Below, piece after piece: positions 17,148 to 25,589 of a stretch of DNA of 64,000 nt. Position numbers and translations under genes: made by a program. Position 1 is the first letter of the stretch. The number at the start of each line of letters is the position of its first letter. The notes below the pieces were generated by a model. That model was not told the DNA's origin. It saw only the letters and a list, made by a program, of their open reading frames with translations, and searched no databases. The DNA lies in the NCBI GenBank assembly GCA_964474905.1, contig CAYYUP010000025.1, forward strand, positions 10,709 through 74,708. Reading direction: 5' to 3'. Source of the DNA: JADJRG01 sp964474905. GTDB lineage: Bacteria > Myxococcota_A > Polyangia > Nannocystales > Nannocystaceae.

Positions 17148-19151
17148 CTAGAGGGCGCTCACGGTCGCGATGATCTCGGTGGGGTTGGGGCCGCTCGGCA
17201 CGTAAAAACCGACTTCGTAGGCCTTGCCTGTGTCGTCTTCGACGTAGAGGGTGCTCTCGCCCTCGGGCAGCAGGTACTTCTCGTGGCTGGTATCAGCGAC
17301 GTCCATGATCTCGGTTGACGAGACCTTGCAACCATCGGTCATCTCGGCGCAGGAGAAGAAGCCGGGTTTTGTGTAGGTGTAGGCGGCGAGCGTGTCGGGG
17401 TTGTTCTCGTCCGGCCGCAGGTCGCTCTCGGCGACAAAGTACAGGTAGGGCATGCCGCCGGTGGGCGGGCGTCGGTAGTAGAAGTCCAGGTGGCCGTTGT
17501 TTTTCCAGTACTTGCCGAGGATGACGTTCGCCACCTCGTCGGCCTGCTCCTGCATCTTTGGCCGGATCTGGTCGATCATATCCTGGGCGGAGAGGCCAAG
17601 GCCCACGCCCTTGAGCGCGAAGAGGGGGTTGGCATCGCCGGGCTCGATGTCCTTGATCTTGTCGCCGTTGGTATCGTGGATCGCGACCTCGGCGATCTCG
17701 ATCAGCAGCTCCCAAAGAAATTGCGGGGTCGGGGTCGGCACGTCAAAGGCCTTGAAGATGCTCCATCCGACAGGTCCGGGTTCAAAGGGAAAACTATCCG
17801 GTGGCAGCAGCTCGTCGCCGGAGGGCGGACCGACCCAGATGCCGGCGGCGCAGGTCTTCATGTCGTAGGAGAGCAGGCACTTATCGTAGTGCAGCGGCGG
17901 GTCGTAGCCGTAGGCGAGCAGCGCCGAGTAGCCGACGATGTACTCGAGGAGCCAGGGCTTGAGGTTCCAGATGGTGTCGGAGCCGACCGGTCCGACGCCC
18001 TTGGGGTTGCCCTCGACGTCGATCCAGCCGCTCGGGTAATTTTCGTAGCAGTCGGGCGCATCGGTGCAGGGCAGGATCTCCGGCATGTGCTCGCCTAGGC
18101 GGAAGCGCATGTCGATGGTCGGCTCTTTGCCGTAGTCGGGGTTGTCCTTGCCGTCGATTTTTTTCTCTTGGCCGAAGATGCCGGTGATCACCAGCTTCTC
18201 GGGGTCGAGGAAGTCGAAGGTGAGGATCGACTCGGCGTCGGTGACAAACATGTCGCCGCCGCCGACCGAGAGGTCGATGCCGTCGACCCAGCGCAGGTTG
18301 GACTCGGCGACGACCTTCATGAGAAAGCGATCGGTGAGCGCGTTGCTGAAGGTCTCGAAGCCGTCGCTGTCGCCGTAGAGGATGCCCGGGTGTTCGCCGT
18401 CGGGGCCGTAGGCGACCGAGAGGGTCTGCATGTCGTTGACCGCATCCCAGAGGGTGACCTTGAGCAGTCCCTCGTCGTTCTCGACCTGGGGGTGCGAGTA
18501 AAGGAGGGTTTTTTTGAGGGCCGCGACCAGCACGTCGATCGAGATGAAGGGCTGGGTTTGATCGATGCCCAAGGTGTCGGCGAGCACCTTTGAGAACTTG
18601 AGGTCCGGGTCGTTGATGCTCGCCAGGGTATTGGCCATCGGCTCCAGCGAGGTGCCTTTGACGACCGCGTTGATCGGCGTCATCGTCAGCATGCGCACCA
18701 GCCCGAACTCGGCGGAGGTCTGCCAATCCTCGCCGTAGGTCTGGCCGAGTTCGGTTTTGGAGCAGTCGTGCTTGGGCTTCTCGCTGTAGTTTTGCCAGAA
18801 GGTGCCGCAGGAGACTTGGATCTCGGTGAGAGCATTGATGAGCATCGGCGTCGAGTCGACTTCGAGCAGCTCGAGGTTGCGAGCTGCGGTTTCGCCGAAG
18901 ATCTCGAGCGCCTTGTCCTTGTCCATCTCGAGCACGAGCGGTGGCGGTAGCTCGTCATCGATCCGCAAGAAATAGCGGATCGGCACCGACGCGGGCGGCG
19001 ACGTTGTTGTGCTCGTGGTGTCGCTGGTGCTTCCGTCGCTGGAGCTTGAGCTCGAGCCGGTTTCGGTGGCGCCGGTCGCCGAGTCGTCGCCGTTGCAGGC
19101 GACGCTAAGAAGGAGGGAGATCGAGCTGGCAGAGGCGAGGCGACGGATCAT
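17148..19151 (-). CDS. Tandem paralogue lipoprotein A (unknown family)
   Basis: Lipoprotein of 667 residues (lipobox LLSVAC, then a Ser/Thr-rich spacer). It is the most divergent of the three paralogues but keeps MLTMTPINAVVKGTSL, DLSVGGGD, a WNLKPWLLEYIV block in place of WDLPPWEFE, WELLIEIAEVAIHD, LDFYYRRP, YLYFVAESDLR, YTYTKPGFFSC, and TLYVEDDTG near the end. It has an extra Cys-containing insertion (residues about 375-460). ATG 19151 is preferred because GGAG sits 6 nt upstream; ATG 19163 is possible. It is the first gene of the four-gene run ending in the FadL-like porin. Confidence 0.88.
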   Translation of the reverse strand: MIRRLASASSISLLLSVACNGDDSATGATETGSSSSSSDGSTSDTTSTTTSPPASVPIRYFLRIDDELPPPLVLEMDKDKALEIFGETAARNLELLEVDSTPMLINALTEIQVSCGTFWQNYSEKPKHDCSKTELGQTYGEDWQTSAEFGLVRMLTMTPINAVVKGTSLEPMANTLASINDPDLKFSKVLADTLGIDQTQPFISIDVLVAALKKTLLYSHPQVENDEGLLKVTLWDAVNDMQTLSVAYGPDGEHPGILYGDSDGFETFSNALTDRFLMKVVAESNLRWVDGIDLSVGGGDMFVTDAESILTFDFLDPEKLVITGIFGQEKKIDGKDNPDYGKEPTIDMRFRLGEHMPEILPCTDAPDCYENYPSGWIDVEGNPKGVGPVGSDTIWNLKPWLLEYIVGYSALLAYGYDPPLHYDKCLLSYDMKTCAAGIWVGPPSGDELLPPDSFPFEPGPVGWSIFKAFDVPTPTPQFLWELLIEIAEVAIHDTNGDKIKDIEPGDANPLFALKGVGLGLSAQDMIDQIRPKMQEQADEVANVILGKYWKNNGHLDFYYRRPPTGGMPYLYFVAESDLRPDENNPDTLAAYTYTKPGFFSCAEMTDGCKVSSTEIMDVADTSHEKYLLPEGESTLYVEDDTGKAYEVGFYVPSGPNPTEIIATVSAL

Positions 19152-19444
19152 CGGAGGCTCCATGGGCCGAGGCGTTGTGCGCCTGCGGTCAGCGGATTAT
19201 CGCACGATGGGGCGCATTCGAAACTCTTGAGTATTGGGGGCAGATGACCTCACATTATCCTCTGGAGGCGGCCTTATGGGCGCCTGGGCCGGCTCTCTGG
19301 GTCTTGAGCGCCGGCTCGCGGACTTCGCGGGGGCGGCTGTGGTCGAACTCCTCGCTGGGTTGCGTGCGGTGCGAAGCCGCACAACCATCGCCGGGGCCTG
19401 GCTTTTCCGGTGGATCGCGCTGCTGCTCTCGATATCCTGGCGCC

Positions 19445-20221
19445 GTGCTTCATTCGGGGTGCAGATATGGGGTCGCTCTTTGGCTCGCAGCCGCGGCTGT
19501 CGGGGGCTCTGCCGTCGCCGCACCGGATGCGAGTGCGGACGAGCGGATGAACTCGGATTCAGAGGCGGAGGACGAAGAACCTCAAGAAGATGTCGACGAG
19601 GGGACTTCATCGATCTCGATCTCGGACGAGCCTGACGTCGAAGGCGAGCCCGTCGAAGGCGAGCCTGTCGAAGGCGAGCCTGCCGAGGTGGACGACACGG
19701 AGCTGCCGATGGTCGAGGTCGTGCCCAAGGATCGTAAGGTTCGCCACGATTGGTACCTGGGGCTGGGGCTGGGGCTGGGAGGTGGATGGGCCAACATTAA
19801 GGCAGACAATGCCTTCGGCCTCACTGAGAGCGACAGTGGTGGTGGATTCGGCGGCATGTTCTTCGTGCACGGCGGCGGTCGGCTTCGGCAGAAGGTGTAC
19901 CTGGGCGGTCGGGTCGTGGCTTTGCTGGGGAAAGATATTCCCGTGGACGGGGTTTCCTTGATGCTCGAGGTGCTCTACTTCCCGATCGCGAATCGGGGTC
20001 TGGTTCTCGGGGCTGGGGTTGGCCCTTCCGTTCTTGTTGGTACCGACGATATGAGCAAGACGAGTCGGAGTGGGGCGGGGCTGGCTGTAGATATCGGCTA
20101 CGATTTTTGGCTCCTTAAGCGCTTGAACCTGGGCGTCGTGTTGCAGGCGAACGCTGTGCTAAACAACAGCCAGGCCCAGATATTGATGGGTACCCTCGGT
20201 TTACAGGTCAATTTCTACTGA
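19445..20221 (+). CDS. Predicted outer membrane beta-barrel protein with acidic repeat
   Basis: Exported protein of 258 residues. GTG 19445 gives a signal peptide rich in Ala ending VAAPDASA. An acidic stretch with the repeated unit EGEPV follows, then a region of alternating hydrophobic and Gly residues (WYLGLGLGLGGGWANI, VYLGGRVVALLG, LVLGAGVGPSVLVG, LNLGVVLQAN) ending in TLGLQVNFY. This pattern and the final aromatic residue fit an 8- to 10-strand outer membrane barrel. No named family recognised. The frame continues upstream to 19175, but that part lacks a signal sequence and has many Cys, Arg and Trp residues. It runs divergently from the paralogue operon. Confidence 0.7.
   Translation: MLHSGCRYGVALWLAAAAVGGSAVAAPDASADERMNSDSEAEDEEPQEDVDEGTSSISISDEPDVEGEPVEGEPVEGEPAEVDDTELPMVEVVPKDRKVRHDWYLGLGLGLGGGWANIKADNAFGLTESDSGGGFGGMFFVHGGGRLRQKVYLGGRVVALLGKDIPVDGVSLMLEVLYFPIANRGLVLGAGVGPSVLVGTDDMSKTSRSGAGLAVDIGYDFWLLKRLNLGVVLQANAVLNNSQAQILMGTLGLQVNFY
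19637..19681 (+). repeat. 15-bp coding tandem repeat, three copies
   Basis: Three near-identical units GTCGAAGGCGAGCCY inside the barrel gene encode V-E-G-E-P three times in the acidic periplasmic stretch. Copies differ only at the last base, suggesting recent slippage. Confidence 0.8.
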
Positions 20222-20291
20222 ACCTCAGGGCTCGGTGCGGGCCATTATTTGTGTTCACATTAGAAGCGAGCCAGAGATCAGGACCCTTCGA

Positions 20292-21062
20292 TCATGATCT
20301 CCTGTGCAGACGCGCTCGAACGGCGGCGGGCAGTTGGCGGATGACGCCGCGCACATTAGTCGTATTAAAAGGCATGTAGACCATCAACGCCTGTCCCTCG
20401 GCCCAGTCCGGGGCTCTCGACTCAAAGCGGTCAATTGCGGGACCTCCGCGGCGATAGGTGCGAGATGCACGGATCCGATCCGGATGGCGTGAGCGAGCCG
20501 GAAAGCGGATGAGAAAGGGGTCTTTGGGGTCGACGGGCAGGTTTCGCAGGCGCGCGATCGTATGCATCGTCTCGACGATCTCAGATGGCGTCTCGCACTC
20601 TGGGTGGGGATAAAATTGCCTGATAAGTCGACTCATTGCGGAAAATGAGAGCGGGTGGGTCGCCAATGTAAGGACTCCAAGGGGCTGTGTGGGATGCTCG
20701 CTCCAGATCCGGAGACCCTCGCGGGTGCCCAGTTGGACCATTTGAGCGGTCGCCCGATAGTCCTGGCGAATAAAGAGGCCGCTGGTGATCACCCGCTGGC
20801 GACGCGTGCCGACCTGGAGGGCATAGACGTTGAGATTGGCAAATGCTGCCAGGTCGCCCCCTGGGCCAAAACCGAGTATTAATCGGGTATCCTCGTAGAT
20901 GTGGGTTTTGGTAAATGTGTGTATATCGGCGCCGACAAAATACTCGCTCCACAGGGAATAGAGCGCTGCTGTGAGGCGCGCTCGGGGACCGGGGTGGAGG
21001 TCGCCTAGGCGCAGGCGTTCGCTGCTTGCGAGCGGCATTCGCGGGTGCTGATCTGGGCTCAT
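20292..21062 (-). CDS. Unknown protein, possible GNAT-like fold
   Basis: A 256-residue soluble protein without signal peptide. The central part (LILGFGPGGDLAAFANLNVYAL, then RQRVITSGLFIRQDYRATAQMVQLGTREGLRIW) has the order of strands and helices seen in GNAT N-acetyltransferases, with the arginine-rich segment at the usual acetyl-CoA site. I cannot find a clear Q/RxxGxG/A motif, so this is only a suggestion. Its ATG overlaps the stop of the upstream thioesterase gene (ATGA), which fixes the start and implies coupled translation. A joint role in acyl or aromatic-CoA metabolism is possible. Confidence 0.7.
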   Translation of the reverse strand: MSPDQHPRMPLASSERLRLGDLHPGPRARLTAALYSLWSEYFVGADIHTFTKTHIYEDTRLILGFGPGGDLAAFANLNVYALQVGTRRQRVITSGLFIRQDYRATAQMVQLGTREGLRIWSEHPTQPLGVLTLATHPLSFSAMSRLIRQFYPHPECETPSEIVETMHTIARLRNLPVDPKDPFLIRFPARSRHPDRIRASRTYRRGGPAIDRFESRAPDWAEGQALMVYMPFNTTNVRGVIRQLPAAVRARLHRRS

Positions 21063-21496
21063 TCTTTGGGCTCCAAGATCGCGACGATTGAATCGGGTAG
21101 CGGAGCTGAGCGCATTGTGGATTCTCCGGGGAGCCCGGGCTCGGCCCAGACCCGGACCTCTCGCCCTTGCACGACGGTCTTGCCGGCTCGGCTGAGCCGA
21201 TGTTCGACGGTGAAGCTGCGGACCCCGACCTTCGCGACATGACATTCAGCGAGCAGTTCGTCGCCGTAGGTCGCACTGCTGCGAAAATTGGCCTCTGCAC
21301 GCACCAGAGGGGTGCCGAGCGCGTTGAACTCTTGACGAAGCCGGCGGTGGTCGAGCCCTACTTGGGCGAGCATGGCGTGGGTCGAAGCGTCGAACCACTC
21401 ATAATATCGGGGGTAAAAGACGACGCCGGCTGCGTCACAATCCCCCCAGGTCACGTTGATGTTGCGGCGGTGCCGAACGCTGTTTATCTCGCTCAT
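21059..21496 (-). CDS. 4-hydroxybenzoyl-CoA-type acyl-CoA thioesterase
   Basis: Hot-dog-fold thioesterase of 145 residues. The family active-site segment is clear: WGDCDAAGVVFYPRYYEWFD at about residues 17-36, with the catalytic-type Asp in GDCDAAG. This matches the Pseudomonas 4-hydroxybenzoyl-CoA thioesterase type, which hydrolyses aromatic or medium acyl-CoA esters; the true substrate is unknown. The gene is the first of a two-gene unit, its stop overlapping the ATG of the next gene. The upstream interval to the next divergent gene is about 360 bp. Confidence 0.92.
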   Translation of the reverse strand: MSEINSVRHRRNINVTWGDCDAAGVVFYPRYYEWFDASTHAMLAQVGLDHRRLRQEFNALGTPLVRAEANFRSSATYGDELLAECHVAKVGVRSFTVEHRLSRAGKTVVQGREVRVWAEPGLPGESTMRSAPLPDSIVAILEPKE

Positions 21497-21857
21497 TTTG
21501 CGGGAGTAGACTAATTGCCGTAGCCGTTGCTGTCGACCACGGGGGCCCCCGCCCCCCGCGAAATTGTCTCCCGGTGCAAAAACACGGGCAGCTGTCGGGC
21601 AAGGGAGGCCGTCGGCCGAGGAGCGAGCGAGCGACCCTCATGGGTGAGTTTCGTCTCATTAAATTTTGTATTGATCCGAACCCGGGATCGGAGCGCACTC
21701 GCCCCGGGAACCGGGAAATCGGCGTTCTTTGGTGACTGCTTGCTGGCATCGGGCCGAACTCGTCGGTTGCCGGAGTTGAGCAGACTCCGCAGTGCGAGAG
21801 CCTCGAAGACCGAGCGCGATTGTATGTATTCGGGTATGAGTAGCGGAGAGAGTCATC

Positions 21858-23336
21858 ATGAGTCCTACATATCGCATCCCCCCCACCTCTATGAGTGTCA
21901 CTTTCTGGGCGTTGGCGTCGGTGCTGGTGCTCGGCGCCTGTGGAGATTCGGTCGCCGAGAGCGATAGTAACGCAGGTAGCGCGACCCAGATCACGAGTGC
22001 GAGCAACGTCACCAGCGCGACCCACAGCGGCTCTTCGGGGGGTGACTCGGATTCCGGTAGCGTGACGACGGGGGCGGGCTCAGGCAGTGCGAGCATGAGC
22101 AGCGGGAGCGCTGGTACTGCTGATAGTGCGAGTGCCTCGGGCAGTAGCGACGGCAGCACCGGCGGCTTTAAGCTCGATGTCGCGGGGCCCGACACCGGCG
22201 TTGGCGGCGACTGCGGTTGCGAATTCTCCTATGTGTGGATCGCGAACTCGCCGGAGGGCACGGTCTCCAAGATCAATATGGTAACCCTTGAAGAGGAGGC
22301 CCGCTACCTGACGCGGGCCGATGGCAAGGGCAATCCCTCGCGGACATCGGTGTCCCTGAGTGGTGATGTAGCGGTCGCCAACCGGGCCGGCGGTCTGGTC
22401 AAATTTTGGGCCGAGGTCAGTGATTGTGTCGAGTCCAATGGCAAACCGGGGATCCAGACCTCGACCGGCAAGGACGACGTCTTGCCCTGGGACGAGGAGG
22501 AATGCCGCGCGTGGTACCGAGACTTTGAGACGATCACCACCAATCAGCGCCCGGTCGCCTGGGCCCAGGGATTTGTCGAGCCCGGTACCTGTGATTCCTC
22601 CAATGAGAAGGTGTGGACGGTGATGAGTGCCACCAAGTCGTTTATCCCCAGCCTGGGCGGTCCCGGCGGCGTCTTTGTGCATCTGATCGATGGCGAAACC
22701 GGGCAGACCGAGAAAGAGATCGAGATCAAGACTTTTTCTGGGGATAGTCTCGGCGCTTACGGGGGGGCGGTGAACTCCCACGGCGATCTCTACTTCACGT
22801 CGATGGCCTTTGGCGCGGGCAAGTTGGCGCGGGTCAACATCGATAACTTCACCTACCAGCTCTGGGACATTCCTGGCGACGTCGGGCCCTACGGGATCAC
22901 CGTCGATCACTACGGTAGGGTTTGGCTCTCGTCGATCTCCTTGGGTGGCAGCGGGGCGGCGCGCTTTGACCCCGAGACCGAGCAGTGGGACCTTGTCAAC
23001 GGCTTTTTGACCGGGGCCGGTATCGCCGAGGGGCCAGACAATCAGATGTGGGTCGCTTCGGAGCAGGGAGTGAACTCGATCGATATGGAGACACTCGCCC
23101 TCGGGCCTGTGTTTAAGAGCGAGCATTCGATCCGCGGGGTCGGCTTTGATCACGAGGGCAACCTCTGGGGCGTCTCTTGGGTAGGCGAGGACGAGATGGG
23201 CTCTGCGGTCGCCGTTAAGGTCGATACCGACAGCCTCCAGATCCTCGGCCTCTACGACGGGCTCGACAAGCCTTACACGTACTCAGATTTTACCGGCAAC
23301 GCGCTCGGCAACGTGACTTGTCCGCCGCCTCAATAG
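21858..23336 (+). CDS. Beta-propeller (Vgb/NHL-like) lipoprotein
   Basis: Lipoprotein of 492 residues with lipobox VLGAC, then about 75 residues of Ser/Gly/Thr spacer, then a propeller-like region. Blades are recognisable from repeated units of the type GDVGPYGITVDHYGRVWLSS, GIAEGPDNQMWVAS and IRGVGFDHEGNLWGVSW, as in streptogramin-lyase (Vgb) and NHL repeats. A Cys-rich start (GGDCGCEFSYVWIANS) precedes the first blade. No catalytic function can be assigned; such proteins in myxobacteria are probably surface binding proteins. GGAGAG upstream supports ATG 21858. Confidence 0.88.
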   Translation: MSPTYRIPPTSMSVTFWALASVLVLGACGDSVAESDSNAGSATQITSASNVTSATHSGSSGGDSDSGSVTTGAGSGSASMSSGSAGTADSASASGSSDGSTGGFKLDVAGPDTGVGGDCGCEFSYVWIANSPEGTVSKINMVTLEEEARYLTRADGKGNPSRTSVSLSGDVAVANRAGGLVKFWAEVSDCVESNGKPGIQTSTGKDDVLPWDEEECRAWYRDFETITTNQRPVAWAQGFVEPGTCDSSNEKVWTVMSATKSFIPSLGGPGGVFVHLIDGETGQTEKEIEIKTFSGDSLGAYGGAVNSHGDLYFTSMAFGAGKLARVNIDNFTYQLWDIPGDVGPYGITVDHYGRVWLSSISLGGSGAARFDPETEQWDLVNGFLTGAGIAEGPDNQMWVASEQGVNSIDMETLALGPVFKSEHSIRGVGFDHEGNLWGVSWVGEDEMGSAVAVKVDTDSLQILGLYDGLDKPYTYSDFTGNALGNVTCPPPQ

Positions 23337-23867
23337 CGGTGTTTGGTGGTTCGCATGACGATTGTATGACTATAAAATTGTATAATCGTCGCTGTCGGCC
23401 CCGAGCAGTGCCGGTGATGTGGTGTCACCGGTACCGGAGATCTCAAGCGACGATTCGCCGCACCCGGAGGGGGGGAGCGTTCGCTCGCCTAGAATTTTGG
23501 CCTCGCGAGATCGTTGCCGTGCGAGATGTCGTTTCGGTTGCGGCAGGGTCCGGGAGGGTCCCGGGGATCCGGGGATCCGGGACCAATAGAGACAATGATG
23601 AGTCTGCTCTGCGGCCCGGCAAAGAGCGGCTGGAGATGCGTCGAAGAGCCCGCACTGCACCCGTGAGCGGGCGGTCTTGTCACTCGGGGCAAGCTGCGAC
23701 CTCGCTCGCAGGGGTCGTGGCACGACCTAGGTGGCTCAGGATGGAGACCCGTCGGCAAAATGAGCGAGTACGCACGACTTCTCGGCCTTGTCCCGTGCGC
23801 TCATCCTGATAGGCTCCTGCCGTGTTCGCGCGGGGCCTTCGCCCTCACTGCGAACCGCAGGAGAGTC
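23337..23867. other. Non-coding interval with a GC-rich hairpin
   Basis: No credible gene. The interval holds an 8-bp inverted repeat, GGTCCCGG at 23557-23564 and CCGGGACC at 23577-23584, with a duplicated GGATCC-type sequence in the loop. It lacks a T-tract. An AT-rich patch with two ATTGTAT copies lies at about 23360-23390, just after the propeller gene. The frame of the TerB-like gene is open to 23760, but an SD favours the start at 23868. Confidence 0.4.
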
Positions 23868-24443
23868 ATGGACGAATCCGATCGCTTGCACCACACCATC
23901 GATGTCAACGCTACGCCCGATGTCGGCGACCGTGCGGTCTTGTTGCGCACTCAGATGCACTTCTGTCGCTACGAGCTGGGCTGCCGACTGCCGAAGACCC
24001 ACAACCTCGATGAGCTGCGCAAGCTCATGCCGATCCTCGAGGCTTACATCAAGGCGCTGGTCGTCTGTGCCTCCGGCGACGGCGAACTGGCAGACGATGA
24101 GCGCGAGTGGATCCTCGGCTTTTGTGCGTCGGCGGGGGGCTCGTACGAGCTGCTCGAGACGCTGCGCACGATCAAACCCGGCGATCTCGACGTCGCCGAG
24201 CTGATGCAGAGCACCGAACGCCCCGGTCTCTTCACCCACGCGCTGATCTTCCACGCGATCAAGGCTTCAGACGCCGATGGTGTGCTCGACCCGCGCGAAG
24301 AGATGACGATCCGGGCGATGGCTAGCGTGCTCGGGGTAGAGACCGAGTACGTCGACTCGCTGATCGCCCTGCACCGCGAGGAGGAGGCGTTTATCAAGCG
24401 CAAGATGGCGTTGCTTTTCCCCAACGGTCATCCCTTTCCCTGA
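23868..24443 (+). CDS. TerB-like domain protein
   Basis: All-helical soluble protein of 191 residues resembling the TerB/DjlA-N group (tellurite-resistance-associated fold). Typical are a helical pair with acidic loops: VCASGDGELADDEREWILGFC, followed by IKASDADGVLDPREEMTIRAMASVLGV, i.e. two D-G-x-L/D-xx-E loops that in TerB bind metal. The SD AGGAG lies 5 nt before ATG 23868. Function not established; TerB-like proteins are linked to membrane stress and metal binding. No ter operon partners are nearby. Confidence 0.75.
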   Translation: MDESDRLHHTIDVNATPDVGDRAVLLRTQMHFCRYELGCRLPKTHNLDELRKLMPILEAYIKALVVCASGDGELADDEREWILGFCASAGGSYELLETLRTIKPGDLDVAELMQSTERPGLFTHALIFHAIKASDADGVLDPREEMTIRAMASVLGVETEYVDSLIALHREEEAFIKRKMALLFPNGHPFP

Positions 24444-24728
24444 GCACGGGCGGCGCAGCGTCGTAGCCCTTGTCGGGACGGACCACATCGCCGGGGTGCG
24501 GTGTCGTCGAAGATCGATGCGCCCACCGATTCGTGGTTGTCAAGGCCGGTGATGGCGACGAGCTTCGGGTGGCCGCGGAGAATGAGCGCCTCGCGGACGA
24601 CCTTCAGCTGCTTGAGGCTGGCCAGGCTGGTGAGCTTCAGGTTGTCGGCGAGCTTGAGGGCGGTCAACTCGGTGACGCTGACGAGCACGCTCATGTCGGT
24701 GAGGCCGGTGCCGTAGAGCCAGATGAAT
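24428..24728 (-). pseudogene. Remnant of a leucine-rich / receptor-L-like repeat protein
   Basis: The minus-strand frame reads LYGTGLTDMSVLVSVTEL, then TALKLADNLKLTSLASLKQL and LILRGHPKLVAITGLDN, the pattern of the LRR/receptor-L-like lipoproteins common in Nannocystaceae. It is cut on the 5' side by an in-frame TAA near 24731, has no signal peptide, and after VGASIFDD runs into Arg-rich sequence without repeat character. It therefore looks like a leftover piece of a longer gene. The nearby assembly gap at 25002 might hide part of it, although the TAA lies before the gap. Confidence 0.45.
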
Positions 24729-24871
24729 TACCCCAATGAGTACACTTCTCTTTTTAGGCCCTGTCATTTCGTAGATCTCTTGTGCCTGCGTGGTTTGGAC
24801 CGCCGCCGGGGGCGTTTTGTCCGTCACTTCGGACTGGATTGCATGTGTGCGCGCCCGTAGATACTGCGGGG

Positions 24872-24889
24872 CAGATGTGATCACATCTG
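24872..24889. promoter_or_regulatory. Perfect 18-bp palindrome, candidate operator
   Basis: CAGATGTGATCACATCTG is its own reverse complement over all 18 bases and lies in a non-coding interval upstream of the three-gene permease operon. The half-site TGTGA is CRP/FNR- or GntR-like, but the two half-sites abut, which is too close for a standard CRP site. No T-tract follows, so it is more likely a protein-binding site than a terminator. Confidence 0.45.
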
Positions 24890-25001
24890 TCGTGGGCGAC
24901 GGTGACAGGAGGTCGGCGTCGTTGTATCGTCGTCGACCGAGAGATGCCGGGTGATCGCAGCCATTCTGGGGGCCCAAAGGGCGAGCGTGACGAGCGAGAG
25001 C

Positions 25002-25101
25002 NNNNNNNNNNNNNNNNNNNNNNNNNNNNNNNNNNNNNNNNNNNNNNNNNNNNNNNNNNNNNNNNNNNNNNNNNNNNNNNNNNNNNNNNNNNNNNNNNNN
25101 N
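25002..25101. other. Assembly gap (100 N)
   Basis: Exactly 100 undetermined bases, the usual placeholder for a scaffold join of unknown size. The 5' end of the following gene is lost in it or lies before it. Confidence 0.98.
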
Positions 25102-25589
25102 CGCACGGTCCGCACGATCCACATCATCCTGCGGCGTACTCGACCGTCGACGCATTCATTGACCCCGAGGAGATCGAGCGTTTGCTCGTCCCCTGGGTGC
25201 CGCTTGCGGCTGATCGGGCCTTTGTTGTCCGCTGCATTACGGACGAGGGACCGGTCCACCATCGGGGGTCGAGCTTTGTCCTGCTTAGCCTGCTCGGGCG
25301 GGCGTTGGAGGCCGCGGGCGGTGCACCGGCGGGTAGTCTCGAGGGCGAGCGGGCGCCGGTGCCTCTGCGGCTGCCGCCCCATTTAGCCGAGCACTCCAAG
25401 GGGGATCCAAACTACCCCCTGACGATGCCGATGACCTCTCTGGAGGAGCTCGCCGGGGGCGATCGGACGAGCGCTGCGGCGATGGCCGACTGCCTCGCCG
25501 ACGGTCCTTCGCATCACGCGCTCGCGAACGCGGCGATGCTCTGCCTGGTCGATGCTCTGCTCCGTCGTCTTACCGGCGGCGATGCATGA
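25102..25589 (+). CDS. Unknown protein, 5' end lost in assembly gap
   Basis: About 162 residues are visible after the gap, with a His/Pro-rich beginning (HGPHDPHHP), then DAFIDPEEIERLLVPWVPL and a helix-rich end. No family recognised and no membrane segment. If the gap were truly 100 bp the frame could begin at GTG 24951, but the gap size is not known. Its stop overlaps the ATG of the next gene (ATGA), so it is the first visible member of a three-gene operon whose last product is a permease. Confidence 0.6.
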
